64,000 bases of DNA from assembly GCA_003254925.1 (NCBI GenBank), contig QANZ01003464.1:19640-83639 (forward strand), read 5' to 3'. Source of the DNA: Chamaecrista fasciculata. Taxonomy: Eukaryota; Streptophyta; Magnoliopsida; Fabales; Fabaceae. Below the pieces are notes generated by a model. The model searched no databases and was not told where the DNA came from. It saw nothing but the letters and a program-made list of their open reading frames with translations. How positions within the stretch are numbered: position 1 is the stretch's first letter; each line of letters opens with the position of its first letter. The position numbers and the translations under genes are program-made. Of the stretch, positions 9,577 to 20,189 are shown one piece after another.

Positions 9577-10998
9577 TCAACTAGCCGTAGAGCCCACCGG
9601 CGTCAGATACACCTGACTCTGTATCACCGTCTTCCCGATCTTGAACCCGGGAACCACCGTAAAACCCACCCGAAGCTCGCCGTCTCCGGCGGCGGCGGCT
9701 TCAACTGACTCTTGGGAGACGCATTCCATATACACTTCCGAGAATCTCGCGTTCTTCTTCACCTGAAAAACGGTGACTTCTTCATCGAACGAGAACGCCA
9801 AGCAATGCAAATCCCACACACGTTTCGCCATCTCCGCGAAACTCACGAAAAAAGCAGAATCTGGGAATCCACCGGAGTTCACCGTCTTCCTCTGGTTTAG
9901 ATTCCCGAACAGAGAACACTCCATTTTGGCGTGAACCAGCTGAAGGTACTTGGATTTTAAGAATCTCGCGAAGGAGGAATTTGGGTTTTGGATGAGACGT
10001 TGTTTTGGTGTCAAAGTTTTGATCTTTTTGAATTTCTCAAACCAGAGCTTTGAATGATGATGATGATGATGATTGATAAATTTCGGAAAATTGAAGCCTT
10101 CGAACATAGTTATACACACAAAGGATTCAAAAGCGAAGCTTTTATGACTCGGCTTCGCAAAAACCGCATCTGGGTGGATGATTTTAACCGCCGCTTCGAG
10201 ATCCCAATTTGCAGACTCCATCTCTCTGATCATCACCTTCACAAAGCCCCTTATCGATTTCAAAGCATAATGAAAAAACTGAACAAAATGTGTGAAATTC
10301 AACGCCGAGAATCTCAGATGATCAAACAAGGACAAAACCCCACTTGAATTTAACCTCTTCTCGATCGACTTATTAACCTCACGGAATTCCTCGAGCTGAT
10401 TCTTGAGCGAAACGATGTCGTTTTGCTTACTCTCAGCCTCCGCTTCGAGCTTCTTGATGGTGATCTCGTAAGTCTTCATTATACTCTGCTGTTCTTGAAT
10501 CTCGGAAAGCATGAGAGTGACTTGAGGCGAAAGATCGAGCTCGTTTTTAAACCAAGCTCGCTTTAATTCCGAAATTTCCCTGAGCTCGTCGACGACGGCT
10601 TGATCGGCGGCTTGAATGGCTTCGTTATTGTAAGGATTCTGAGCCATTTGGAGCTCGGCGTAGGCGGCTTTAATGGCGGTTACGCCGGCGAAGAGCCGAG
10701 CGATGAGAGCCTCCGTGATTGCTCTGTTTCGTGCTTTAGCAGAGTGTTGATTCTGTTGCTTCTTCTTGTGATTCTGATGAGGATGGTGGTGGTCGTCGAC
10801 GACGTCGTTTTGGTCTTCTCGGAACGATGTCGTTTTGGTGGTGTGAGAGGAGAGCAAGCAGATGCCATTGTTGCCGGCGATTTTGGTGGCGGCTCGGAGG
10901 CCGATGACCTTCTGGAATGTTTTGGAAAACTTCTTACTCCTTCCTCCGTTAATGGAGGATGAGGATGCTGATGATGATGATGATGATTTGGTTTCCAT
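9577..10998 (-). CDS. DUF641 / GIL1-IRKI-like protein
   Basis: A 473-aa single-exon frame. It matches the plant-only family that includes GRAVITROPIC IN THE LIGHT 1 and IRK-interacting protein. A Ser-rich N-terminus is followed by the basic SKKFSKTFQKVIGLRAATKI stretch (about 21-40) that members share. The DUF641 core covers about 92-215 (AITEALIARLFAGVTAIKAA, then DELREISELKRAWF), with a heptad-rich coiled coil at about 165-215. The conserved C-terminal block ends in VGFTVVPGFKIGKTVIQSQV. Six histidines at 310-315 come from an ATG-repeat microsatellite on the other strand and may vary in length. The length fits the shorter DUF641 members better than GIL1 itself (about 560 aa). Family members act in light/gravity growth signalling and receptor-kinase partnering; the role of this one is not known. 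Confidence 0.9.
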   Translation of the reverse strand: METKSSSSSSASSSSINGGRSKKFSKTFQKVIGLRAATKIAGNNGICLLSSHTTKTTSFREDQNDVVDDHHHPHQNHKKKQQNQHSAKARNRAITEALIARLFAGVTAIKAAYAELQMAQNPYNNEAIQAADQAVVDELREISELKRAWFKNELDLSPQVTLMLSEIQEQQSIMKTYEITIKKLEAEAESKQNDIVSLKNQLEEFREVNKSIEKRLNSSGVLSLFDHLRFSALNFTHFVQFFHYALKSIRGFVKVMIREMESANWDLEAAVKIIHPDAVFAKPSHKSFAFESFVCITMFEGFNFPKFINHHHHHHSKLWFEKFKKIKTLTPKQRLIQNPNSSFARFLKSKYLQLVHAKMECSLFGNLNQRKTVNSGGFPDSAFFVSFAEMAKRVWDLHCLAFSFDEEVTVFQVKKNARFSEVYMECVSQESVEAAAAGDGELRVGFTVVPGFKIGKTVIQSQVYLTPVGSTAS

Positions 10999-11029
10999 GA
11001 CGATGGGTTTGGTTGAAGCATATAAGAAA

Positions 11030-12480
11030 GAATGAATGAGATGGTGATTGGGAGCAGAGAAAACTTGGGATGGAAAATGAGAGAAAGAGAAAGAAAAAAA
11101 AAGTTGGAGGAGAGAAAATGTTTGGGTGAGAAGCCAGACAGAAGCAGAGAAAGTAAAGAAAATATGGTTTGGAAAAGGTAAGGTTTTGACTGTTAGACTT
11201 GAAGAGGGTGGACCCTAATACTAATATGGTATTTTGTAACTAGTTGTGCAATTTTAGTGTGAGAAAATATTTTTAAGAATGGAACTTCAAAAGATAAAAC
11301 TCAGATAAATTGAATCATTATAAGTTATAATCAAGATCTTATGCCAAAATAAAAATTTACTTTCTTTTCTGGTAGTTCAACTTCGCCTCTCTTATAATAT
11401 TGATTTTTTTATTATTATCAAAACTGGATGGGTGAATAAATTAAACCTTACAAAAATAGTAGAAAAAACTTATTATATGTGAATTTGTGAATTTGTGATA
11501 TTATATTATATTATTATTGTTGTTGAATTGTTGGTTACCATATGAGCTTGGCAAGTTGTGTTTCAGTTATTAGATTATATATATTGAAAATCATTGAAAA
11601 TTTGTTAAAAAGGAAAAAAAGAAGAATGTGATGTGATGACAGTACGTGGAACAGAAGCACTTTTATGCACACACAAGGCATTTGTTCTGTTTTGTGTTGC
11701 TTTGCGTTTAGGGTATAAAGTATAATAATAATAATATATAGTTGGTATTGCTACTACACCCATAGAGATGAAGATGATGATGATGATGATGATTTGTGGA
11801 CCCTAGTGGTTTTGGTTGATGGAGATGGACGGCTGTGATCTAATGGTTGGCCCCACCCATTCCAAATAGCAAGCTTCTATGTGATGCTTGGCTGTTGGAC
11901 AACATGATGGACGATTGAGGGACTAGCATGACCATCTCCACCACAAATTTATATCTAAGGATGGAATAGAAAAAATATTAGGGATTAAAATTGAATTGAA
12001 AAATATTAAGAATTAAATTTAGAATCAAAATAAAATTTTGACCAGCAGCCAACCTATAGAGCTGCAGATTGAATTGGGTTTGAGTTAAACAACAAAAAAT
12101 GTGAAACCCAAACTACTAATCCAACCCGCATATATAAATGTGTAACTAGAGTTGAAAATTTATATTTCTCTTAAACTTAACATAATTCAATCCAATCCAT
12201 ACTCACCCCTATTTCTACTTCTCCCCCATCCCAAAATGAAAAATATTGACAGAGGAAGGTGTGATTTATGAGGTTCATTTTGAGTCGGTCCTGTTGATTT
12301 GAGCACATACAATGGTTATTTATTAATTAAAGATGGCAAAAAAAAGTAGTAACAAAAAGTAATATATTTTTCTGTAGCGTGTTTTAAATTAGTGAGAAAC
12401 CATAAATATAAAGTGAGGGTTTCAAGTCAAACCAATGATTTTCTTTTCCTTCTCTTCTAATCTCCTTATTTTGTAATTTA
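11030..12480. other. Intergenic region upstream of the DUF641 gene
   Basis: Probably holds the DUF641 promoter just right of 11030. I see no gene here. A GAT trinucleotide microsatellite lies at about 11768-11792. The rest is AT-rich, with no repeat whose ends I can define, up to the truncated LINE. Confidence 0.4.
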
Positions 12481-12601
12481 CGATCATTGGTGTGTGTCAT
12501 ATATAATATGGCGTTGCATTAAGCTAAACATATTAATGCGATTGCTGAGGTTAATATGCGCATTGATGGACAGACTTTACCAGGAGATATATGCAATTGC
12601 T

Positions 12602-13045
12602 GAGGTTAGTCATCAATCTTATGCTCTTCTCACTTTCGTGTATGGTAGTCCTCTTAGGGAAAGAAGGAAAGTTCTATGGGAAAACCTTACAAATATTGCT
12701 TCCTCTGTTAATATCCCGTGGTTAGTATGTGGGGACTTTAATGAAGTTCTTAACCCTTCCGAAAAATGGGGATCTAGAGAAGTATGTAGGTCTAGAATGT
12801 ATGATTTTAGACAATGCATTAATTCTTGTGGTCTCACAGATATGGGGTTCTCGGGTCCTAAATTCACATGGATAAATAAAAGGTCTGATGGGGGGCTTGT
12901 TCTTGAGCGTTTAGATAGATTTCTAGGAAATGCCGAATGAATTTCCATGTTTCCTGATGCTTTAGTGTCCCATCTCCCTCGCATAAAGTCCGATCATAAT
13001 CCCATCTTCCTCACCACTCACCCAAATGCTTCCCTTAGGGGTACC
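12602..13045 (+). pseudogene. LINE endonuclease domain, C-terminal half
   Basis: The frame reads SYALLTFVYGSPLRERRK, then NIPWLVCGDFNEVLNPSEKW and FSGPKFTWINKR. These are the late motifs of the APE-type endonuclease of plant LINEs, which nicks target DNA to prime reverse transcription. The catalytic N-terminal motifs are absent. A TGA at about 12938 stands where LINEs have tryptophan (AE*ISMFPDA for AEW...FP.A), after which the frame continues to HLPRIKSDHNPIFL. The solo LTR then interrupts it. Confidence 0.85.
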
Positions 13046-13048
13046 CGT

Positions 13049-13187
13049 TGTTGGGAAATCACAGAGGGAGCGCAGCGGAAGGAAATTTAAAAAATNAACA
13101 TAATTTATCTCTATAAATTAATCAAAAATATATATTTTCAAATAACACATAAATAAAATGATTGGCCCTAGGGCACAATCTCCATCA
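13049..13187. mobile_element. Solo LTR nested in the LINE, 5-bp target duplication CCCGT
   Basis: The inserted piece begins TGTTGGGAAATC and ends TCTCCATCA, giving the canonical TG...CA ends of an LTR. CCCGT stands directly on both sides, at 13044-13048 and 13188-13192. If the insert and one CCCGT are removed, the LINE reading frame continues with the expected ...GTR PFK...ERIWLNHADF. No internal retroelement sequence remains, so this is a solo LTR left by recombination, or a collapsed one: there is an ambiguous base at about 13096. It is only 139 bases long. The orientation cannot be told from the ends alone. Confidence 0.8.
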
Positions 13188-13192
13188 CCCGT

Positions 13193-15400
13193 CCCTTTAA
13201 ATGTGAAAGAATTTGGCTCAATCATGCTGATTTCATCCATATGTCAAATCAGATTTGGCAATCTTCATCCTCCTCTTTTGAAGCTCTTCTTATTCTTAAA
13301 AATGAATCAATCAAATGGAACTCATCCTGCTTTGGTAACATATTCCATAAGAAGAGTAGAATCCTTAAGCGTCTAGAGGGCACTCAACATGCACTTGCTA
13401 TCTCACCTAACCCCTTCTTAATAAAGCTGGAAAAAGATCTGAATCTTGAGTTTCTTAATATTCTTCGCATGGAGGAACAATTTTGGGCCTCCAAATCTAG
13501 GATTAATTGGCTCAACTTGGGAGACGCCAATACAACCTTTTTTGATGCTTCTGTCATCAAGAGGAGACGAGATAATAGAATTTCTTCGATTAAAGATGCT
13601 TTGGGAAACTAGTTTTACAAACTCGAAGAGATAAAAAGCTACATTAAAAAGCATTTTATGAGCCTTTTTGCTCCCCCTTCTCTTCACCATATTCAATCAA
13701 TTTCCTCTCTCTCGATCTCCTTTCAAGCTTCAGCATCTCATTTGTCTTTTGATATTCCCTCCCAGTTGGAAATTAAAGAAGCTCTTTGGGATCTTAAGCC
13801 CAACAAAGCTCCGGGTATCGATGGTTTTAAACCGGAATTTTTTCAAAAATGCTGGAGCTCAATCTCCTCTTTAGTGTGTAAAGATGTACAAAACTGCTTT
13901 GCAACGGAGTCCATTCCTTCTTCCTGGAACCAGACTTTAATTTGCCTTATCCCAAAGGTCTCCCAACCTACGGAAGTAAACCATTTGTGCCCTATCAGCT
14001 TATGCTCAACCCTATACAAAATCTTGACAAAGCTTTTAGTTAAGCGCCTAAAATGCACCCTCCCTAACCTCATTTCTTTCAATCAAGGGGCATTCATTCC
14101 AGGTAGAAATCCTAGTGATAACATCACCATTGCCCAAGAAATCACAAACATGTTCAACAAGAAGAAAGACAACAACAATGGATGGATGATGATCAAGTTG
14201 GATTTAGAAAAAGCATATGACAAAGTGCGTTGGGAATTTCTTTGTAGTGTTCTTAATCTTTTCAAATTCCCCCCCAAATGGATTGCTCTTATCTATTCTT
14301 GCCTCTCATCCTCCCAACTTTCCCTCATCATTAATGGATGTATCTCTTCTCCCTTCTCTCCCAAACGGGGTATCCGCGAAGGAGACCCAATTTCCCCTTA
14401 TTTATTCATTTTAGGGATGGAAATCCTCACACGCATTATCAACAAAAAGGTGGAAAGCAATCTGTGGACACCGATTAGAGTGAAAGACACGACCATCTCA
14501 CACCTTCTCTATGCAGATAATGTGCTTCTTTTTGCAAAAGTTAACAAGAAATCAGTTAAAGCTATCGATGCCTCCGTCAAAGCTTTCATGGCATGCTCTG
14601 GTATGAGTATTAACCCTCTCAAATCATCAGTTTGGTTCTCGCCTAATACACCTTCAGCTCTCAGGTCCTTTGCTTGTTCTTCCCTAGGGATTAAAGAAAC
14701 TTTTAACCCAGGATCCTATCTTGGCATTCCCTTGGGTATTTCAAGTAGAAAGCAAGATTTTATATGTGTGTTAGACAAAATTCAGTCTAAGATGGTCTCT
14801 TGGAAGGGGAAATATCTTTCACATATGGGGAAAACCATTTTGATTCGTTCTGTTTGCTATTCTATTCTTGCTTTTTTCATGCAATGTCTCCCCTTTCCCA
14901 AAGGTCTTTGTGATGATATTGACAAATGCATTAGATCTTTTTTCTGGGAGTCCATGGGTGGGCATAAAAAAATCCATCTCATTAATTGGAACACCATCAC
15001 TTTGGACCCAAATGAAGGAGGGTTGGGTTTCTTTAATTCTTTTGCTAGGAACCAAGCTTTCTTAGGCAAAATGTATTGGCGCATGACCCACGAAACAAAT
15101 TCTCAATGGGCCAAATTTTGTCAAAACAGATTCTTGATTAACAATAATAGGTCCATTCTTACTAAATGTCTTGCAAGAGGTAAAGAAGTGATTGAACGTG
15201 GATCTAAGGTCATCATTCACTCAGGCTGTCAAACTTCCTTTTTGTTTGATCGGTGGATGTCTATTGGTTCCCTTAGGAGTTTGTTTGAAGGACCTCTTCC
15301 CCTCCATGTTGAGACAAAGACAGTGGCAGACATGCTAGATGATGCTGGGAACTGGAAATGAGACCTTATTCCTTTTCCCCTCCCCACTTCCATCATACAC
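13193..15400 (+). pseudogene. LINE reverse transcriptase region
   Basis: This continues the endonuclease frame: FWASKSRINWLNLGDANTTF before a TAG at about 13613, then the reverse transcriptase at 13658-15361. Motifs seen include LKPNKAPGIDGF, the FNQGAFIPGR block, the KLDLEKAYDKVRWEFL palm motif (first catalytic Asp), GIREGDPISPYLFIL, and HLLYADNVLLF. The last should read ADD, so one catalytic aspartate has become Asn and the copy is predicted inactive. A further stop at 15361 again replaces an expected tryptophan (NWK*DLIPFP). The domain normally copies the LINE RNA onto nicked chromosomal DNA. Confidence 0.88.
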
Positions 15401-16535
15401 AACATGATTGGTACTCCCAGAAATGCCCTTAGTTCTCATGAAGATAGTTTTTGTTGGGAACCAAATTCAAATGGTGTTTTCACTTTAAAATCTGCTTATC
15501 ACCTTCTTACTAGCAAGGAATCCAACGACCACCATTCCTACAAATGGATTTGGAAATTAGTTTGTCACCCTAGACAACAATTTTTCTTTTGGCATCTGGC
15601 ACATAATGCTATTCCTTGTAATCACCTTCTGACCAACCGTGGAGGGATTAGAAATCCTAACTGTATCATGTGTGGAGTCCATTCTGAAACGGCTAAACAT
15701 CTGTTTAGGTTTTGCTCTATAGCCAAAGACATATGGGCTTTATGTCATTTTGCCCATCTCCTTTTCTTCTACTGATGTTTTTTTCACTTGGATTAAAACC
15801 TGGGCAAGCTGCCAAGACCTCTCCCCCCTCAATATTCCTTATGGAACACTCTTCTCTTCATGTATTTGGAGCCTGTGGAATGCTAGGAACAAAAAAGTAT
15901 TCCAACATGCCCCTATTTACCCTTACGCAGTTTTCAAAGAGGCTTGTAGCTTTGCCATAGAGTTTGCTTTCCTTGGTGCAACCCCTAAGCCCCCCTCTCG
16001 AAACTCTGACCCTCGTTTGATTAGATGGTGTACACCTGATGAAGGGTGGCTTAAGCTCAACATAGATGGGGCATGTAATCCTACTTCTGGGTCCATTGGC
16101 GCAGGAGGTGTTATTAGGGATCATTTTGGCAATTGGATCACTTGGTTCCAACAATTTTTAGGACATGGGAATAGCCTCCTGGCAGAATGTTGGGGAGCTA
16201 TGCTAGGCATCAAACTTGCTTTATCCATTAATGCTCAAAAAATTTGGATAGAATCGGATTGTATAACTTTGGTTAACCTGCTGAATGATCAAATTGTGGA
16301 TCCTTTACATCATCTTGCTCAAATGTTGTTAAATTGCAGGTCATCCCTCAGCTGTTTTGAGATGTCTAGAATTTCTCATGTTCTAAGGGAGGGGAATCAA
16401 TGCGCGGATTCTCTTGCTGGAAATGCTTTATCATCTTGTTGTAATTTCACTTCTTTTAGCTGTTGTCCTTCTTTTGCTATAATGCCTTATACCATGGATA
16501 GACTTGGTCTTCAAACACCTCGTGGTATTGGGTAA
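15401..16535 (+). pseudogene. LINE zinc-knuckle and RNase H region
   Basis: 15404-15775 carries FCWEPNSNGVFTLKSAYHLL and a CxxC...H...C zinc-binding stretch typical of the plant LINE zf-RVT domain. A frameshift near 15745-15770 moves the frame. The next part (to 16535) holds an RNase H with acidic residues in place: LNIDGACN (Asp), LLAECWGAM (Glu), WIESDC (Asp) and NQCADSLA (Asp). RNase H removes the RNA template strand. This module is shared by the plant L1-like LINE lineage with a C-terminal RNase H. Confidence 0.85.
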
Positions 16536-16650
16536 TTCACTTCAATTTGTTGTTTTTTGGCAAGGACAACTTTGTAGCTGAACTCTGTTTGTAACTGAAC
16601 TCTGTTTCTTTATGTTAATGAATGCATCCTTGCTACGAAAAAAAAATCAT

Positions 16651-17246
16651 AGCATCCCATTAAAAATATTAATTTATAACCAGAGTCTTCATTGAGGTCC
16701 TTCTCTACTATATTTACTTATTGTTAGGTCTTTTGGGACCCATTTCCAATAAACTTTTAATTTTCTTTTCTTTTTATTTATTTATTTATTTTATGGGCAA
16801 GCAATATAATGTACATATACAGTATATATTTTACATAGTGAGTGAAAATTAAATATATGGCACATGCATGCATTTGGTGGAGGATCTGAGTGGTGGGAAA
16901 TTATTTCATTGCTTGCTTCTTGGGCATACAACTTGGAATATTGGGGAAAATCATTCGTCATGGCTTCAACCTTATCTTTAATCTTTTCTGGCATGCAGCT
17001 TTTTATATTCATAGCATTAAGATTATGTCGTTAATGATGAATTCTATGTCAAGCCTCTTCAACTGCAATAGCTATTTTATAAATTAAATATACTGCATTC
17101 ATTTTTCTACACAATCATAAGAATATACTATTTGCACGAGCAGTGAAGAAAACGAAATATTCATCAATATGATGTAAGCAAGAAAAGCTTTTGATCCATC
17201 CTTTTGACAGAGATATCCAAAAGTCTAAACGGTATATTGGGTCCTT
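16651..17246. other. Intergenic, no gene seen
   Basis: AT-rich DNA between the LINE tail and the next MITE. Small frames have no domain content. Confidence 0.4.
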
Positions 17247-17247
17247 C

Positions 17248-17413
17248 TAACATGTGCCCTCAGAGCACATGTTAAAGTTTCTTTTGATTGGTCAAATGAG
17301 CTTTTAAATATTAAAAATTATTTTTTAAATGAATTTTTGTAAATTTCAAAATATGAGATGCTCTACTAACCAATCAGAAAAAACCTTAAAATATGTCCTA
17401 AAGACACATGTTA
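17248..17413. mobile_element. MITE with TAACATGTG termini (copy 1)
   Basis: The stretch opens TAACATGTGCCCTCAGAGCA and closes with the near complement CACATGTTA. The inverted similarity extends about 55 bases inwards (for example TTTCTTTTGATTGGT against the complement of ACCAATCAGAAAAAA). No coding capacity. A second, less complete copy lies at 20057-20188. An AT dinucleotide run follows at about 17421-17445. Confidence 0.65.
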
Positions 17414-17445
17414 GATAAATCCATATATATATATATATATATATC

Positions 17446-18229
17446 TCTGCAACTCTTTCTTAATTTCTTTTTTTTTGTTTCACTTTTTATTAAGATACAT
17501 GAACTAATAATTGACATATACATATTGTTTTCGAGAAAGTGATCAATATATATCTTATACCTAATCTTGAAAACTTTCACGCGTCGATATATGCCATAAT
17601 TTAATTTCTAGAAATATTCTAACAAAATTACTTAATTAAAGCATGCATTTAATTAACAAAAAACAGGAAGTACATACTATTCATTTATAATGTGGATCCC
17701 TACGTCCAACCAATGAAAATGATTTGCAATGAGTAGCTTTGCTCCGTATAAGCTTCAGCGAGAAGGAAATGATGACAAATAGTAGAAAAAAAATGGAAAT
17801 TAATTATTTGCCGTAGTCATTAATCTCACAAATTGCAAGCAAGTTGGAGAAACAAAAAAAAAAAAACCATTGACTTGTATTATCATAATTGTGCATGCAG
17901 GGAGGTACTCTTGATGTTTGACAACAAATGAAGGGTCAACTCATTAATCCTAGGAGGTTTTAGGGTTCGTATAGCAATTATCTATGTATGTGGCATGCAT
18001 GAGCATTACTTTTGGTATATTATTATATCCCTTTCTTAGGGTTTCTCTAAGTGAGGTTCAATAGGGGGGACACATTTAATTAACATTAACTGTTTGATGG
18101 TCGATGGTGTGGTCCTATAGAATTTAATATATAAATGATATTGAACGAGTTAACCAAAGGGAAGAAGAATTATTACCTTTTAGGTATAAGATGTATATAT
18201 TAACTTTCTCCATACAGTGAGCATAATCC
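17446..18229. other. Intergenic, no gene seen
   Basis: AT-rich with no supported feature. Confidence 0.4.
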
Positions 18230-18760
18230 TCACCGGCGCTTTGGTCTTCTAGAAATCCTTCCAGGGAAATAAAAGGGAAGAAGAATTATTACCATGATCC
18301 GAATGGTACAGCTGACTAAGTAGTTCATAGCCTGCAGCAATGGTGTATGGCCCGGTGGCAACATGGGCCCAATAGAGGGAATCCGGAACAAATCTAACTG
18401 GCTTAGGCAAGTTAACCAAAAGCTGCGCCTCTTCGTCAGAACAGACACACCTGATCTTCTCAATATCCCAGGAATAATCCCTATGATCCAGAAGATCACC
18501 CACAAACACGCCCAATTTGACCGCACCCGTCGCTAGGTGGCCAAAATACCGGAATAAAATGCACTATAGTGGTGCAATCCGAGTCGATCTCTCGAGGAAC
18601 TTTTGTGCAAGGTTTAAAAGCAAACAATACNTGATCTGTGATGATATGGGCATTTTTCTTGATACCCTGCCATACAAAAGTAGAGGAGGACCCCGGTTTA
18701 GAGACGAAGTCAAAAAAATGGACAAGGTACCTGTTCTGCACCCAGGTCAAAACAAGTGAA
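18230..18760 (-). pseudogene. LINE polyprotein fragment (region between RT and zinc knuckle)
   Basis: Two overlapping minus-strand frames give SSTFVWQGIKKNAHIITD and then, in another frame, VGDLLDHRDYSWDIEKIRCV, EEAQLLVNLPKPVRFVPDSL and YWAHVATGPYTIAAGYELL. This order (FVW..I, W..., the 'P.D.L.W....G.YT...GY.LL' block) is the segment that follows the reverse transcriptase in plant LINEs. Both ends are cut, a frameshift separates the pieces, and an N lies at about 18631. It is a different LINE family from the one at 12.6 kb. Confidence 0.65.
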
Positions 18761-20056
18761 TGATCTCTTTGAAGATATTCATATACTATGATGACAATGA
18801 AGAACTCAATATAACTTTAAATAGATAGACAAATTTTCAGAATTTTAAATAATTTTTACTAGCCTTCTATCGACATTTGAAAATTATTGCTTGTGTTACA
18901 GATTTTTTATGATGCTTTGTTATAAATTCTCATTTTCTAATAAATTCAATGAAATTAATATTATTTTATTTTTTGATTGATTTTTTATAGTGATCATTTT
19001 AATTTAGTGATATATGAATTTTTTTATGGTGCACACATATATATATATAACTCAACAATATATTCGAATATTCATATCTATTAATTTATATGCAACTACT
19101 GAACTACATTAGTTAAATATATGCCTTTTTAAAGTGCATATTTATGATGTTTAGTCTTATATTTTGACAATTTTATAAAATAATATATGTGCCAACTCCA
19201 TAAGTTATTTTATGAGTGCATTGCACAAGTGCTGGACTAATTATATATAACAACTTTAGTTTACATATAAAAGCTAAGCTTCAATCAAATCTTATGATTG
19301 ATCTTGTTGTAATGTGTGGATCAACAATTTTATTATTTTTCTCAAGATAAGGATATCGTTGCATAAATTGCTCAAAACCATACATTTGGTACAGAAGATA
19401 TTGAATCATTTATATGAATGACTCTTAAAAAATAATTAACAAATTGAAATATGCTTTTGCTCTTCTAAAAATACGATTACACAAACAAGTAAAAAGAAAA
19501 TTATAAAAGATATAACAAAAAGATATTTTGTATCTCATCAATTACGAATTTTTCTAGTACGATAAAAAAAGATTTGAAAATGATATATATTTATAAAATG
19601 CAACATACCTCTCAATCATTTTTAAATAACCAGACAAAATATTTTTATTTCATTGAGAATTCTAAACCTCTTACATTCTAATAAAAAAAATTGACAAGAG
19701 AAAAGATAAAAAAATTTTTCCTTTAGGAAAGAATAGAAGTCTCAATTTTTTACAGAAAAGAAAGGAGAAAAAAAATAATAATCTAAAAAAAAAGAGAGAG
19801 ATAAAAATAAATAAAGAAAATAAACAGTGGCCATTGCCCATGACAACAACAGCACCACTCCATTAGTATCTCAACTTCTCCTGTATTCACCTTGGTTCAA
19901 ATATTATGAAGCTTCTTCGCCTTTGCTTGTCAAATATTGTAGCTAAATTATATTATCTACAAATGAAATATGTAAATATTTTTGCCGTTTTTTAATATAT
20001 AGTATTGGCTTACCTCACAATATATTGGGTTGGACTGATTCAATTGACATATATGC
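18761..20056. other. Intergenic, no gene seen
   Basis: Very AT-rich, with no frame or repeat that I can support. Confidence 0.4.
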
Positions 20057-20188
20057 ACACGTTAAAGTTTTTTTTATTAATCAAGTGAGTTTTCAAATAT
20101 TAAAAATTATTTTTTAAATGAAATTTTATAGATTTCAAGATTTGAGATGCTCTAAAAACCTTAAAATGTGTCATAAAGACACATGTTA
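20057..20188. mobile_element. MITE, second copy of the TAACATGTG family (degenerate)
   Basis: From GTTAAAGTTTTTTTTATTAA to GACACATGTTA it follows the copy at 17248-17413 closely, including TTAAAAATTATTTTTTAAAT and GAGATGCTCTA. The outermost bases of its left terminus are eroded. An AT run again follows the right end, as in copy 1. Confidence 0.6.
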
Positions 20189-20189
20189 A

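Larger units (their letters stand above)
12600..16650 (+). mobile_element. 5'-truncated, decayed LINE (non-LTR retrotransposon)
   Basis: In order: the C-terminal half of an AP-type endonuclease (12600-13045, with the WLVCGDFNEVL motif), a linker, a full reverse transcriptase, a zinc-knuckle region (CIMCGVHSETAKHLFRFC), an RNase H, and a short 3' tail ending in an A-run near 16640. The 5' end, including any ORF1, is missing, as is usual for incomplete reverse transcription. Three in-frame stops and one frameshift break the polyprotein, and a solo LTR is inserted at 13049. It is on the same strand as SPT16 and opposite to the nearby genes. Confidence 0.9.
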
